From IMG/VR virus record IMGVR_UViG_3300017991_004311, positions 1 to 64,000 of that record: 64,000 bases of DNA; one strand, written 5' to 3'. Each line of letters begins with the position of its first letter. Within the stretch, counting starts at the first letter, position 1. Positions 32,886-40,395 of this stretch are shown here, one piece after another. The translations under genes and the position numbers were made by a program. The DNA comes from a virus. Under the pieces are notes generated by a model. It did no database searches, was not told the origin of the DNA, and saw only the letters and a program-made list of their open reading frames with translations.

Positions 32886-34782
32886 CCGGCTGAGGATACG
32901 GAACTTCAAGCGCTACCGGGACCAGGGATTCGACTTTTCGGGCCACCGGCTCACGCTCATCGTGGGCGACAACCGGGACTCGGGGAGCGCGGGGTCCAAC
33001 GGTGCGGGCAAAACGGGACTCTTCTCCGCCTTGTGCTGGCTCCTCTACGGGGTCACGGAGAAGGGGGAGCGGGCCGATGATGTGGTGAACGAGGAGGTGG
33101 GCAGGGACTGCCGGGTGGAGGGCACCCTTGCCGACACGGACGGGCGCACGTACGAACTCGTGCGCACGAGGAAGGCGAAAGGGAGGAAGGCGAATGATCT
33201 CACCGTTGCTGTCGACGGCGTTGATATTACGAAATCCAATGTCGCCGAGACTCAGCTTCAGATTGACGGCATCCTCGGGATGGACTACCGGACCTTCGTC
33301 AACAGTGTCGTTTTCCCCCAGGGGGCGGCGCAGTACTTCGGGGGACTGACGGACGCGGAGCAGAAGGCGGTGTTGGAGCGCATCCTCGGCCTCGGCGAAC
33401 TCACCGAGTACCAGGACAGGGCGAAGGCGGCGCTGAAGGGCGTGGAGCGGGAGAAGGCGGAGGCCGACTCCGAATTGTCCCGCGAGAACGGGATCATCGA
33501 GACCCTGCGCGACGAGCTCTCCAGCCTACAGGAGAACGACCGGGCATGGAAGGGGGACAGGGAGCGCAGGGTGGCCGAGCTTAGGGAGAGGAAGGACCGG
33601 GAGGCGCGGGGACTCGCGAAGCGCGCGGAGGAGCTGGAGGAGCGGGAGCAGGGGCTCAAGAAGGAGAAGCGGAAGACGGCCGCGGCGCAGAAGGGGTTGG
33701 AGCAGCGGTTCGACGACCTGGCGAAGCGGGAGCGGAAGGCGAGGGACGCGATAGTGAAAGCGGGCATGAGGAAGACCACCGTCCAGGCCGAGCGGGATCA
33801 GTTGATTGGCGAAGCGGATAGGGTGCGTTCGGAACTGGAGGGGAAGGCCGAGTGCCCGCTTTGCGGCCAACCGCTCACCGGGGATAAGGTGGGGGAGCAC
33901 GCGGACGCGCTGAAGCGGAAGGCAGGCAGTTTGGAACCGCAGATCAAGGAATTGGAGCGGAAGGCCAGGAACGCGGAGGAAGCGCACGCGGCACTCAGCT
34001 CCGAGGTCGACGCGCTCGCTGCGGAGAAGGCGGAGAACGACAAGGAGCGCCAGGGGCTTAACGAGCGTGAGCGCGATCTCGCCCGCGACAAGGCGGACCT
34101 CGACGCCTCGCGGAAGGCCGACGCCGAGCTCGAAAAGCGGATAAGGGAGACTGAGGCGGAGGCCAACCCGTTCGCGCCCCGGATCGCAAAGGTGCAGGGT
34201 TCGCTGGGGGAGAAGGAGGAGCACGCCGCCGCCCTGCAGGGACGGGTCGGGGAATTGGCGTCGAGCGCGGAGAAGTACGCGTTCTGGCGCGACGCGTTCG
34301 GGAACCAAGGACTGAGGAGCTTCATCCTGGACGCGGTGATCCCGGTGCTGAACGAGCACGTGGCCGAATACGGGAGGGTGCTCACGGACGGGGAGATACG
34401 CGTGAGCTTCCACGCCCAGGAAAAGCTTAAGAGCGGGGAGATGAGGGAGCGCTTTGGCATGGACATCGAAAGCGAAGCGAGCGCCTCGGCCTACCGCAAG
34501 CTTTCCAACGGGGAGCGTCGGCGCGTGGACCTGGCGATACTTATGGCGTTGCGTGATATGGTGCAGTCCCGGGCGAGCAAGCAGTTCGGCATGGTGTTCG
34601 CGGACGAGATATTCGACGGACTTGATGCCGAGGGGATCGAACGTGCGGTGCGGTTGGTCGGGGAGCTGGCACGCACCGAGTGCCGGGTGTTCGTGATCAC
34701 GCAGCGCGACGATCTCAGGCAGAATTTCTCGGACGTGGTCACGGTGGTGAAGGAGGGAGGGGTGAGCAGGATCGCGGCGTGA
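32872..34782 (+). CDS. SbcC/gp46-like ATPase subunit
   Basis: 636 residues, overlapping sbcD by 14 bases. Walker A SNGAGKT near residue 45, long coiled-coil arms with the zinc hook CPLC at 328-331, ABC signature LSNGERRRVDLAI, and Walker B FADEIFDGLD. Complete Rad50/SbcC architecture with short arms, like T4 gp46. Confidence 0.9.
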   Translation: MLTVDRLRIRNFKRYRDQGFDFSGHRLTLIVGDNRDSGSAGSNGAGKTGLFSALCWLLYGVTEKGERADDVVNEEVGRDCRVEGTLADTDGRTYELVRTRKAKGRKANDLTVAVDGVDITKSNVAETQLQIDGILGMDYRTFVNSVVFPQGAAQYFGGLTDAEQKAVLERILGLGELTEYQDRAKAALKGVEREKAEADSELSRENGIIETLRDELSSLQENDRAWKGDRERRVAELRERKDREARGLAKRAEELEEREQGLKKEKRKTAAAQKGLEQRFDDLAKRERKARDAIVKAGMRKTTVQAERDQLIGEADRVRSELEGKAECPLCGQPLTGDKVGEHADALKRKAGSLEPQIKELERKARNAEEAHAALSSEVDALAAEKAENDKERQGLNERERDLARDKADLDASRKADAELEKRIRETEAEANPFAPRIAKVQGSLGEKEEHAAALQGRVGELASSAEKYAFWRDAFGNQGLRSFILDAVIPVLNEHVAEYGRVLTDGEIRVSFHAQEKLKSGEMRERFGMDIESEASASAYRKLSNGERRRVDLAILMALRDMVQSRASKQFGMVFADEIFDGLDAEGIERAVRLVGELARTECRVFVITQRDDLRQNFSDVVTVVKEGGVSRIAA

Positions 34783-34810
34783 TTGACAGAACGGGCTGAT
34801 GTCCTATTAT
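34783..34810 (+). promoter_or_regulatory. Sigma70-type promoter of the ParB-like/Dcm/Vsr module
   Basis: TTGACA (34783-34788), 16-base spacer, TATTAT (34805-34810), directly after the sbcC stop. The expected start point is near the ribosome-binding site GGGAGG (34817). Confidence 0.6.
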
Positions 34811-34830
34811 TGTGGCGGGAGGTGTTCACG

Positions 34831-35325
34831 TTGTCCAAGGAATGGAAACCGGAGGTGCGCGAGGTCGCGATCGGGGATCTGAGGATATCCGGGAAGAATC
34901 CCAGGATACATTCTTCGGAACAAGTGGAGAAGATCGTGCGGTCGTTGCGGGAGTTCGGATGGACGAACCCCGTACTTGCCGATAAAAACGGAACGGTCGT
35001 CGCGGGACACGGACGTTTGGAGGCGGCGAGGAAGTTGGGGATGGATCGCGTTCCCGTTATTTCCCTTCCGTTCGGCGGGTGTTCGGCGGAGGCGTATATG
35101 TTGGCCGACAACAGGATCGCGTTCGACGGCGGTTGGGACGAGGCGAAACTCCGTTTGATTTTGGAGTCGTTGTCCGAAAAGGATATTGATCTTTCGCTGA
35201 CCGGATTCGAGGAGGACGAGTTGGCGGCGTTGGAAAAGGCCGTGATTGAATTGGCCGAGGAAAGGGACATCGACGGCGAGATCGCAACGACGAACAAATG
35301 CCCGAAATGCGGATATGAATGGTAA
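34831..35325 (+). CDS. ParB/Srx-like domain protein, methylase-associated
   Basis: 164 residues from TTG 34831, chosen because GGGAGG lies eight bases upstream and the longer frame would cover the promoter. DLRISGKNPRIHSSEQVEKIVRSLREFGWTNPVLAD and VVAGHGRLEAARKLG are the ParB-like nuclease/Srx fold found fused to or next to DNA methylases. The C-terminus has CPKCGYEW, half a zinc site. Confidence 0.7.
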   Translation: MSKEWKPEVREVAIGDLRISGKNPRIHSSEQVEKIVRSLREFGWTNPVLADKNGTVVAGHGRLEAARKLGMDRVPVISLPFGGCSAEAYMLADNRIAFDGGWDEAKLRLILESLSEKDIDLSLTGFEEDELAALEKAVIELAEERDIDGEIATTNKCPKCGYEW

Positions 35326-36286
35326 CGGGTTGTCCTTCGTGTCCTTGTTCGCTGGATGCGGGGGTTCGTCGTTGGGTTATTTGCGGGCGGGATTCAACGA
35401 GCTTTTGGCAATCGACTTGGATATTGACGCGATGGCCACGTTCGTGATCAATTTTCCCGATATTCCCGTTTGGAGAAAGGACATAAGGGATGTCGGCGGG
35501 GACGAGATCCTCCGGTTCTGCGGATTGCCGAAGGGCGGGCTTGGCCTTCTCGACGGGAGTCCGCCGTGTCAGGGGTTCTCCATTTCCGGGAAACGTATTG
35601 TTTCCGATTCGAGGAACGACCTTTTCGGGCATAATATCCGGTTGATCCGCGAGATCGAGCCGAAGGCGTTCGTTATCGAGAACGTTCCCGGGATGGCCGT
35701 TGGAAGGATGCGCGGGATTTTCAACGGATACATGCGGGCTTTGCGGGCTTTGCCGTATTGCGTCAGGTGCAGGCTCATGAACGCGGCACGGCATGGCGTC
35801 CCTCAGGCGAGGCGGCGTCTTGTGTGGCTCGGCGTCAGGAACGATCTTTCCGTGATTCCGGAATTCCCGATCGGCGATCACCGTTCCGTGACGGTCAGGG
35901 AGGCTTTGCGCGGATGCCCCCGTGGTCCGGTGCCGAAATTTGACGACAGATATGCGAAGTTGTGGTGGAGGGTGGAACCGGGTCGGAGTGCGGTGGATGT
36001 TATCGGGAAAGGATACAACAGTTGTTATAAAATACATCCGGACAGGCCCGCTCCCGTTCTTCCGGCGTTGCAGACGGGGAGAGGGTTCGCCACGGTATGC
36101 CATTGGGCGGAGCCGCGGGCGCTTTCCATAGCGGAAGCGAAGCGGTTGCAGAGTTTTCCGGACGGATTCACGATATCGGGCGGATACCAGTCGCAATGGA
36201 GGCAATTGGGGAATTCCGTGCCGCCGAAGCTGATGGAGGCGGTGGCGGTTGCGATGGGGAACGTGTTGGGGGGCGCGGATGGATAG
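35315..36286 (+). CDS. DNA cytosine-5 methyltransferase, second
   Basis: 323 residues from ATG 35315, overlapping the ParB-like gene by 11 bases. Motif I SLFAGCGGSSLGY, motif IV DGSPPCQGFSISG with catalytic Cys, ENV (VI), QARRRLVWLGV (VIII), and QLGNSVPPKL (X). Complete. Paired with Vsr, as in bacterial Dcm/Vsr systems. Confidence 0.9.
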   Translation: MNGNGLSFVSLFAGCGGSSLGYLRAGFNELLAIDLDIDAMATFVINFPDIPVWRKDIRDVGGDEILRFCGLPKGGLGLLDGSPPCQGFSISGKRIVSDSRNDLFGHNIRLIREIEPKAFVIENVPGMAVGRMRGIFNGYMRALRALPYCVRCRLMNAARHGVPQARRRLVWLGVRNDLSVIPEFPIGDHRSVTVREALRGCPRGPVPKFDDRYAKLWWRVEPGRSAVDVIGKGYNSCYKIHPDRPAPVLPALQTGRGFATVCHWAEPRALSIAEAKRLQSFPDGFTISGGYQSQWRQLGNSVPPKLMEAVAVAMGNVLGGADG

Positions 36287-36698
36287 GATCGGTCCTGCGA
36301 CGAGAAGCAGGCTGATGTCGCGGATACGGTCGGTCGACACGAGTTCCGAACGCGCGCTCCGCCGCGAGTTGAGGGCGCGCGGATTCGGTTACAGGAAGAA
36401 CGTCCGCGGATTGCTCGGGCGTCCCGATATCGCGTTCCCGGGCGAACGGATCGCGGTTTTCGTCGACGGATGCTTCTGGCACGGATGCCCGCGATGCTAT
36501 CGGGAACTCGCGTCGAACACGGCGTTCTGGAGGCGGAAGGTCTCCGCGAACAGGGAGCGCGACGGGAGGCAGAATCACGAACTCGCGGCGATGGGGTGGA
36601 CGGTGCTCAAATACTGGGAGCACGAATCGCTCGTATTCGTCGCCGACGAGATCGAGGACGTGGTTATAACACGAAGGAGGCGAGCGCAGCATGGGTAG
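36279..36698 (+). CDS. vsr: Very short patch repair endonuclease (Vsr)
   Basis: 139 residues from ATG 36279. SRIRSVDTSSERALRRELRARGFGYR, GRPDIAFPGERIAVFVDGCFWHGCP, NTAFWRRKVSANRERD and GWTVLKYWEHE are the Vsr signature. Vsr nicks at T:G mismatches arising by deamination of 5-methylcytosine, so it matches the preceding methyltransferase. Confidence 0.9.
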   Translation: MDRIGPATRSRLMSRIRSVDTSSERALRRELRARGFGYRKNVRGLLGRPDIAFPGERIAVFVDGCFWHGCPRCYRELASNTAFWRRKVSANRERDGRQNHELAAMGWTVLKYWEHESLVFVADEIEDVVITRRRRAQHG

Positions 36699-37203
36699 GA
36701 TCTCGAAGTACGACCCGGACACGTTCCCCGCTAGGGCGAAGGCATTGGCCCTGAAGGGGTTGTCGGACAAGCAGATCGCGCACAGGCTGGGGATCAACCC
36801 CAGGACTCTCAGGCGCTACAGGGACAGGTATCAGGAATTCAAGGAGGCGTTGAAGGAGGGGAAGATGCCGGTGGACCGCGAGGTCGAGAACGCGCTCCTG
36901 AAGCGAGCGCTCGGATACGAGACCGAGGAGACGCGCACCACGGTCCGGGAGGGGGGCAATTACGGCATGATGAGACAGGTGGAGCGCATCAAACGCTTCG
37001 TGCCCCCGGACGTGAACGCCCAGATGTTCTGGCTCAAGAACCGTCAGCCGGAGAGGTGGCGGGACAAGCAGGAGATCAAGCACAGCGGCACGCTGGCCGA
37101 TTTCCTGTCGCGCACCGGCTCCCTTTCTGATACGGAACAAAAGGTGGTCGACGAGTATTACGAGCGTTATGACACCCTGGGCATGAGGGTTTCCCGGAAT
37201 TGA
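36691..37203 (+). CDS. Terminase small subunit-like protein
   Basis: 170 residues. N-terminal helix-turn-helix (GLSDKQIAHRLGINPRTLRRY), a helical middle, and VNAQMFWLKNRQPERWRDKQEIKHSG, the usual end of phage small terminases. It recognises phage DNA for packaging; large-subunit genes follow. Confidence 0.8.
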   Translation: MGRISKYDPDTFPARAKALALKGLSDKQIAHRLGINPRTLRRYRDRYQEFKEALKEGKMPVDREVENALLKRALGYETEETRTTVREGGNYGMMRQVERIKRFVPPDVNAQMFWLKNRQPERWRDKQEIKHSGTLADFLSRTGSLSDTEQKVVDEYYERYDTLGMRVSRN

Positions 37204-37273
37204 GGAGGGGGGCGGCGTAGAGGCGACAAGGAAGATCCAGTTCTGGGACAGGCGCTACAAGAAGCTGCGCACC

Positions 37274-37615
37274 GTGGTTGTCATGAACACGTCCGATATC
37301 GCCTTTCTCGGCAACGACGGCGTGATCTCGACGGTCGAGGAGCAGATGGACGACAGCGGGTTCGACCCCGCCTCGATTCGTCTGCTCTTTTCCGTTAAGG
37401 ACAACCTGAAGGGGGGGTTGGACGCGCTCATCGCCTACCTGTACTATTGGGAGGGGAAGACCCAGTCGGAGATAGCCAGGATCATCGGCGTCTCCGCCTC
37501 CTTCGTGTTCAACCGCCTGCAGGACTTCCGTGAAGCCGTGCGCGGTTCCCGGGAGTGCCGTGAACTCTGGGAAGAGATGGTCGGGGGCAACGGCGACGGG
37601 GAGGTCACCGGATAG
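37274..37615 (+). CDS. Helix-turn-helix protein next to terminase
   Basis: 113 residues from GTG 37274. The frame is open and looks coding (RKIQFWDRRYKKLRTV) back to about 37217, where a strong ribosome-binding site GAGGAGGGG stands but no standard start codon, so the start is uncertain. KTQSEIARIIGVSASFVFNRL is a helix-turn-helix. Perhaps a second packaging-recognition or regulatory protein. Confidence 0.65.
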   Translation: MVVMNTSDIAFLGNDGVISTVEEQMDDSGFDPASIRLLFSVKDNLKGGLDALIAYLYYWEGKTQSEIARIIGVSASFVFNRLQDFREAVRGSRECRELWEEMVGGNGDGEVTG

Positions 37616-37616
37616 C

Positions 37617-38435
37617 ATGGAGATACTCACGAGGTCACCGCAGCCGATTCACCGCCCGTGCTGGGAGCTGAGCGACCGGAACACCCCGGCGGTGCGTTGG
37701 GTGGACGAGCATATCGGCATCCCGTTGTGGAGCAAACAGATCGAGGTATTGAACGCGGTTTTCACGCAGGGGTCCGTCACGGTGAGGAGCGGGCACGGGA
37801 TCGGGAAGACGCTCATCGCGGCCGTGATCACGCTCTGTTTCATCGACACGCTCAGGCCGAGCAAGGTCATCACCACCGCCCCAACCTGGCGCCAGGTGGC
37901 CCATATCCTCTGGGCGGAGATCAACACGCTCTATCGCAAGTCGAAGATCCCGCAGCTCATCGGGGGGCGGATGCTGAACATGAGCTACTGGCTCAGCGAC
38001 GAGCATTTCGCGGTCGGGTTCCACCCCCGCGAGAACCGCCTGGAGGAGTTCCAGGGTTACCACAGCCCGAACATCCTCATCATCATGGACGAATCCCCCG
38101 GCATCTCCCAAGTGCTCTACGACGCGGCGATGGGGCTCATGACCACGAACGCCTACATCCTCCAGATCGGCAACCCGACCGAGCCGGCGGGGCACTTCTG
38201 GGGATCGTTCCAGGACGATGCGTACCACAAGGTGCACGTGTCCTGCTTCGACAGCCCGAACGTGACCGGGGAGGCGCACATCCCCGGGCTGGTCACGAGG
38301 GAGTGGATCGAGGCGAGGAGGAATGACTGGGGGGAGGACGACCCCCGCTACAGGAACAAGGTCCTGGGCGAGTTCTCCGACACCACGGAGGACCGCGGCA
38401 TCCCGATGGATTGGATCAGGGCGGCGTTCGCATGA
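37617..38435 (+). CDS. Large terminase, ATPase half
   Basis: 272 residues from ATG 37617. Walker A SGHGIGKT at 58-65, Walker B ILIIMDES (D158, E159), and a coupling-type QIGNPTEPAGHFW segment. The gene stops where the nuclease domain should begin; the nuclease half is the next gene. Confidence 0.85.
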   Translation: MEILTRSPQPIHRPCWELSDRNTPAVRWVDEHIGIPLWSKQIEVLNAVFTQGSVTVRSGHGIGKTLIAAVITLCFIDTLRPSKVITTAPTWRQVAHILWAEINTLYRKSKIPQLIGGRMLNMSYWLSDEHFAVGFHPRENRLEEFQGYHSPNILIIMDESPGISQVLYDAAMGLMTTNAYILQIGNPTEPAGHFWGSFQDDAYHKVHVSCFDSPNVTGEAHIPGLVTREWIEARRNDWGEDDPRYRNKVLGEFSDTTEDRGIPMDWIRAAFA

Positions 38436-39172
38436 GGGTGCTCGGGGGGGATTACGCGAGGATGGGACCGGACCAGACGGTGTTCTGCCTCGCCGACAAC
38501 GAGGGATGGTCGGAGCATGTCGTGCACGGGTTCTGGGAGTTCTCCGGGTTGAAGAACCCGCAGCGCGTGCAGAGGACGAGGGACCTTTATGTGTCAGAGC
38601 ATCCGATGTTCGTGTCGGTGGACGCGGTGGGGATCGGCTCGGGCACGGCGGACGATCTGGAGGCGATCGGGGTCCCGGTGTTCCGGGTGATGGGGGGAGC
38701 GGCGGCGTTCAACCCGGACTACTACGATCTGCGTTCGGAACTGTTCTGGATCATGCGGAGGAAGTTCGAGCGCCATATCATGCACATCGTCGCCCAGGGG
38801 GTCACGAAGGCGCAGAGGGAGAGGATCATCCGGGAGGTCAGCAGCCTCCGTTATTATACCACGTCGAAGGGGAAGATCAGGTTTGAGTCGAAGGAGGAGT
38901 ACATCAAGCGGGTCGGGAAGTCCCCCGATTATGCCGACACCCTCTCCTACACCATGGTGACCATGGAGATGTGGGAAGGGGCGATGGGCGACCAGGGCGA
39001 CATCGAGGTGCTCGCCGGCGATCCCGGCCCGTATCCGAGGAGCACGTGGGGCGGAGGGGGGATCGGGAATCGGGACAACATCCCCGACGACCCGGATAGG
39101 GGAGCGTTCGGCGAGGTGTCGATCGTGCGATTCGGAGTCAGGGACGACTACGACGATGAGGATGACGGGTAG
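38432..39172 (+). CDS. Large terminase, nuclease half
   Basis: 246 residues from ATG 38432, overlapping the ATPase gene by ATGA. GGDYARMGPDQTVFCL (first acidic residue), FVSVDAVGIGSGTADDL (second) and SPDYADTLSYTM (third) are the RNase H-like nuclease motifs of TerL. Together the two genes make one complete large terminase split at the linker. Confidence 0.85.
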   Translation: MRVLGGDYARMGPDQTVFCLADNEGWSEHVVHGFWEFSGLKNPQRVQRTRDLYVSEHPMFVSVDAVGIGSGTADDLEAIGVPVFRVMGGAAAFNPDYYDLRSELFWIMRRKFERHIMHIVAQGVTKAQRERIIREVSSLRYYTTSKGKIRFESKEEYIKRVGKSPDYADTLSYTMVTMEMWEGAMGDQGDIEVLAGDPGPYPRSTWGGGGIGNRDNIPDDPDRGAFGEVSIVRFGVRDDYDDEDDG

Positions 39173-39181
39173 GAAGAGGGG

Positions 39182-39194
39182 TTTGGTGTTAATA
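39182..39194 (+). promoter_or_regulatory. TTTGGTGTTAATA box, copy 5
   Basis: Exact match followed by TAAAAT, 11 bases before the tRNA-like RNA at 39206. The best candidate for a promoter role among the copies. Confidence 0.5.
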
Positions 39195-39205
39195 TAAAAT
39201 GAGAA

Positions 39206-39382
39206 GCCTCCGTTGTGGTGGAATAGGTAGACACTAGTGAAAGGCATAAGCGAGTCTAGTGGTGTAAATTTGGGAACACGTCTCCGAAACTATAAACGAT
39301 TTGCCATCGTAGGAAGTAGGAGGGATACCAGGTTAGAGTCCTGGCGGGACATCCAAAGTGCAAATCCTTGGCAGCGGGGGCA
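39206..39382 (+). ncRNA. tRNA-like structured RNA in a 5' leader, type 2
   Basis: GCCTCCGTTG (39206-39215) pairs over 10 bp, with two G-U pairs, with CAGCGGGGGC (39372-39381), the same 3' strand as the RNA at 13281. A tRNA-Leu-like D-arm follows: TG, GTG, loop GAATAGGTAGA, CAC. Further hairpins include ACGA-TTTGCCA-TCGT and a T-arm-like CCAGG-TTAGAGT-CCTGG, and a second T-arm-like hairpin with loop TGCAAAT directly adjoins the 3' strand. About 177 nt, ending just before the ribosome-binding site of the next gene. No ordinary tRNA fits. Confidence 0.55.
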
Positions 39383-39400
39383 TACAAGAGGAGGAATGGC

Positions 39401-39802
39401 ATGAAGCTCGACACTGAGGCGTTGGTGAAAGCGTTGGGGACTCTGGAGGGCATGCAGAAGAAAGTGAATGCCCAGAAAGCGGCTATTTTGGCGATGCTCC
39501 CGGTCCGCACGGGTGACGCGGTATTCTATGACGGGAACCCCGGCAAGGTGATTGATAGGAGCGTCATGGGACCGCCGTTCTGGATGAAGGTGTCCGTCAT
39601 GGTGATTATCGGCGAGAAGGGCAGGGATTTTGATTACGCCGATGTTGACCAGAAGACGCTGCGGTTCCCGTTCGATGATAAGGCGGTAGGGAATTATTCG
39701 CCCCGTGACCACAAGGCCGATTGGGACAAGTTGACGTTCTTCCCCCGGAGGGAGGAGGCGGTTGAGGACCCACTTCAACGCCCGGATATGGAGGGATGCT
39801 GA
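39401..39802 (+). CDS. Hypothetical protein downstream of structured RNA
   Basis: 133 residues from ATG 39401 (GAGGAGG upstream). A helical N-terminus (EALVKALGTLEGMQKKVNAQKAAI) and a beta-rich C-terminus. Unknown. Confidence 0.65.
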   Translation: MKLDTEALVKALGTLEGMQKKVNAQKAAILAMLPVRTGDAVFYDGNPGKVIDRSVMGPPFWMKVSVMVIIGEKGRDFDYADVDQKTLRFPFDDKAVGNYSPRDHKADWDKLTFFPRREEAVEDPLQRPDMEGC

Positions 39803-39803
39803 C

Positions 39804-40157
39804 TTGGACGCTGTAACAGTGGGTTCGGCGACGATATTCATGGGCGCGTGGCTCGGATTCTGGGGTCTCGTCATCAGCAGGAGCTACAAGGGGCAGTTCG
39901 ATATCCTCATCCCTGTGGTGGTGTTCCTGGTCCTGGCGGGTATAGTCTGCACCGTGGGCCGGTGGATCGTCCCGGTGGCGTTTCTCAATCTGGTCGTGGG
40001 CATCATCCTCGGCACGCTGTTCATCCCCACGTGGAAGGACAACAAGGAGAGGAACGACAAGCCGGGCCAGCTGATGGCGGTGCTCATGATGGGGGTGCCG
40101 GGCGCGGTCGGACTGGGAAGCGCGGTGCCGGCGCTGATGACGATATTGGGAGGGTGA
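39804..40157 (+). CDS. Multi-span membrane protein
   Basis: 117 residues from TTG 39804 (GGAGGG seven bases upstream). About four hydrophobic segments. Between packaging and portal genes; holin or membrane-modifying roles are possible, unproven. Confidence 0.65.
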   Translation: MDAVTVGSATIFMGAWLGFWGLVISRSYKGQFDILIPVVVFLVLAGIVCTVGRWIVPVAFLNLVVGIILGTLFIPTWKDNKERNDKPGQLMAVLMMGVPGAVGLGSAVPALMTILGG

Positions 40158-40160
40158 ACG

Positions 40161-40394
40161 ATGAGAACACGCAAAGAAATCGTTGACGGAGTGAGGAGCG
40201 TGAGGGTGGGCACGGAGGACGACTTCGCGCCGGATGCTCCGCAACAGCCACCCCCGTGGGTTATGCCCCAGGCGCGCGATCCGATGCTGCGGACGCAGGC
40301 CGCGATCGACTACGCGCTGCTGGAGGTCATGCTCGACTGCAGGGGCCTGCTCCAGAGGATATTGAACAGGCTTCCGAAAAAAGAGGTGAAGTGA
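40161..40394 (+). CDS. Small hypothetical protein
   Basis: 77 residues; Pro-rich middle (APQQPPPWVMP) and a helical C-terminus. Coupled to the portal gene. Confidence 0.6.
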   Translation: MRTRKEIVDGVRSVRVGTEDDFAPDAPQQPPPWVMPQARDPMLRTQAAIDYALLEVMLDCRGLLQRILNRLPKKEVK

Positions 40395-40395
40395 C

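Noticed and set aside
35057-36340. Open frame on the - strand (427 codons) over the Dcm/Vsr module
   Set aside because: Shadow of the methyltransferase and Vsr genes, both of which have complete motifs on the + strand.
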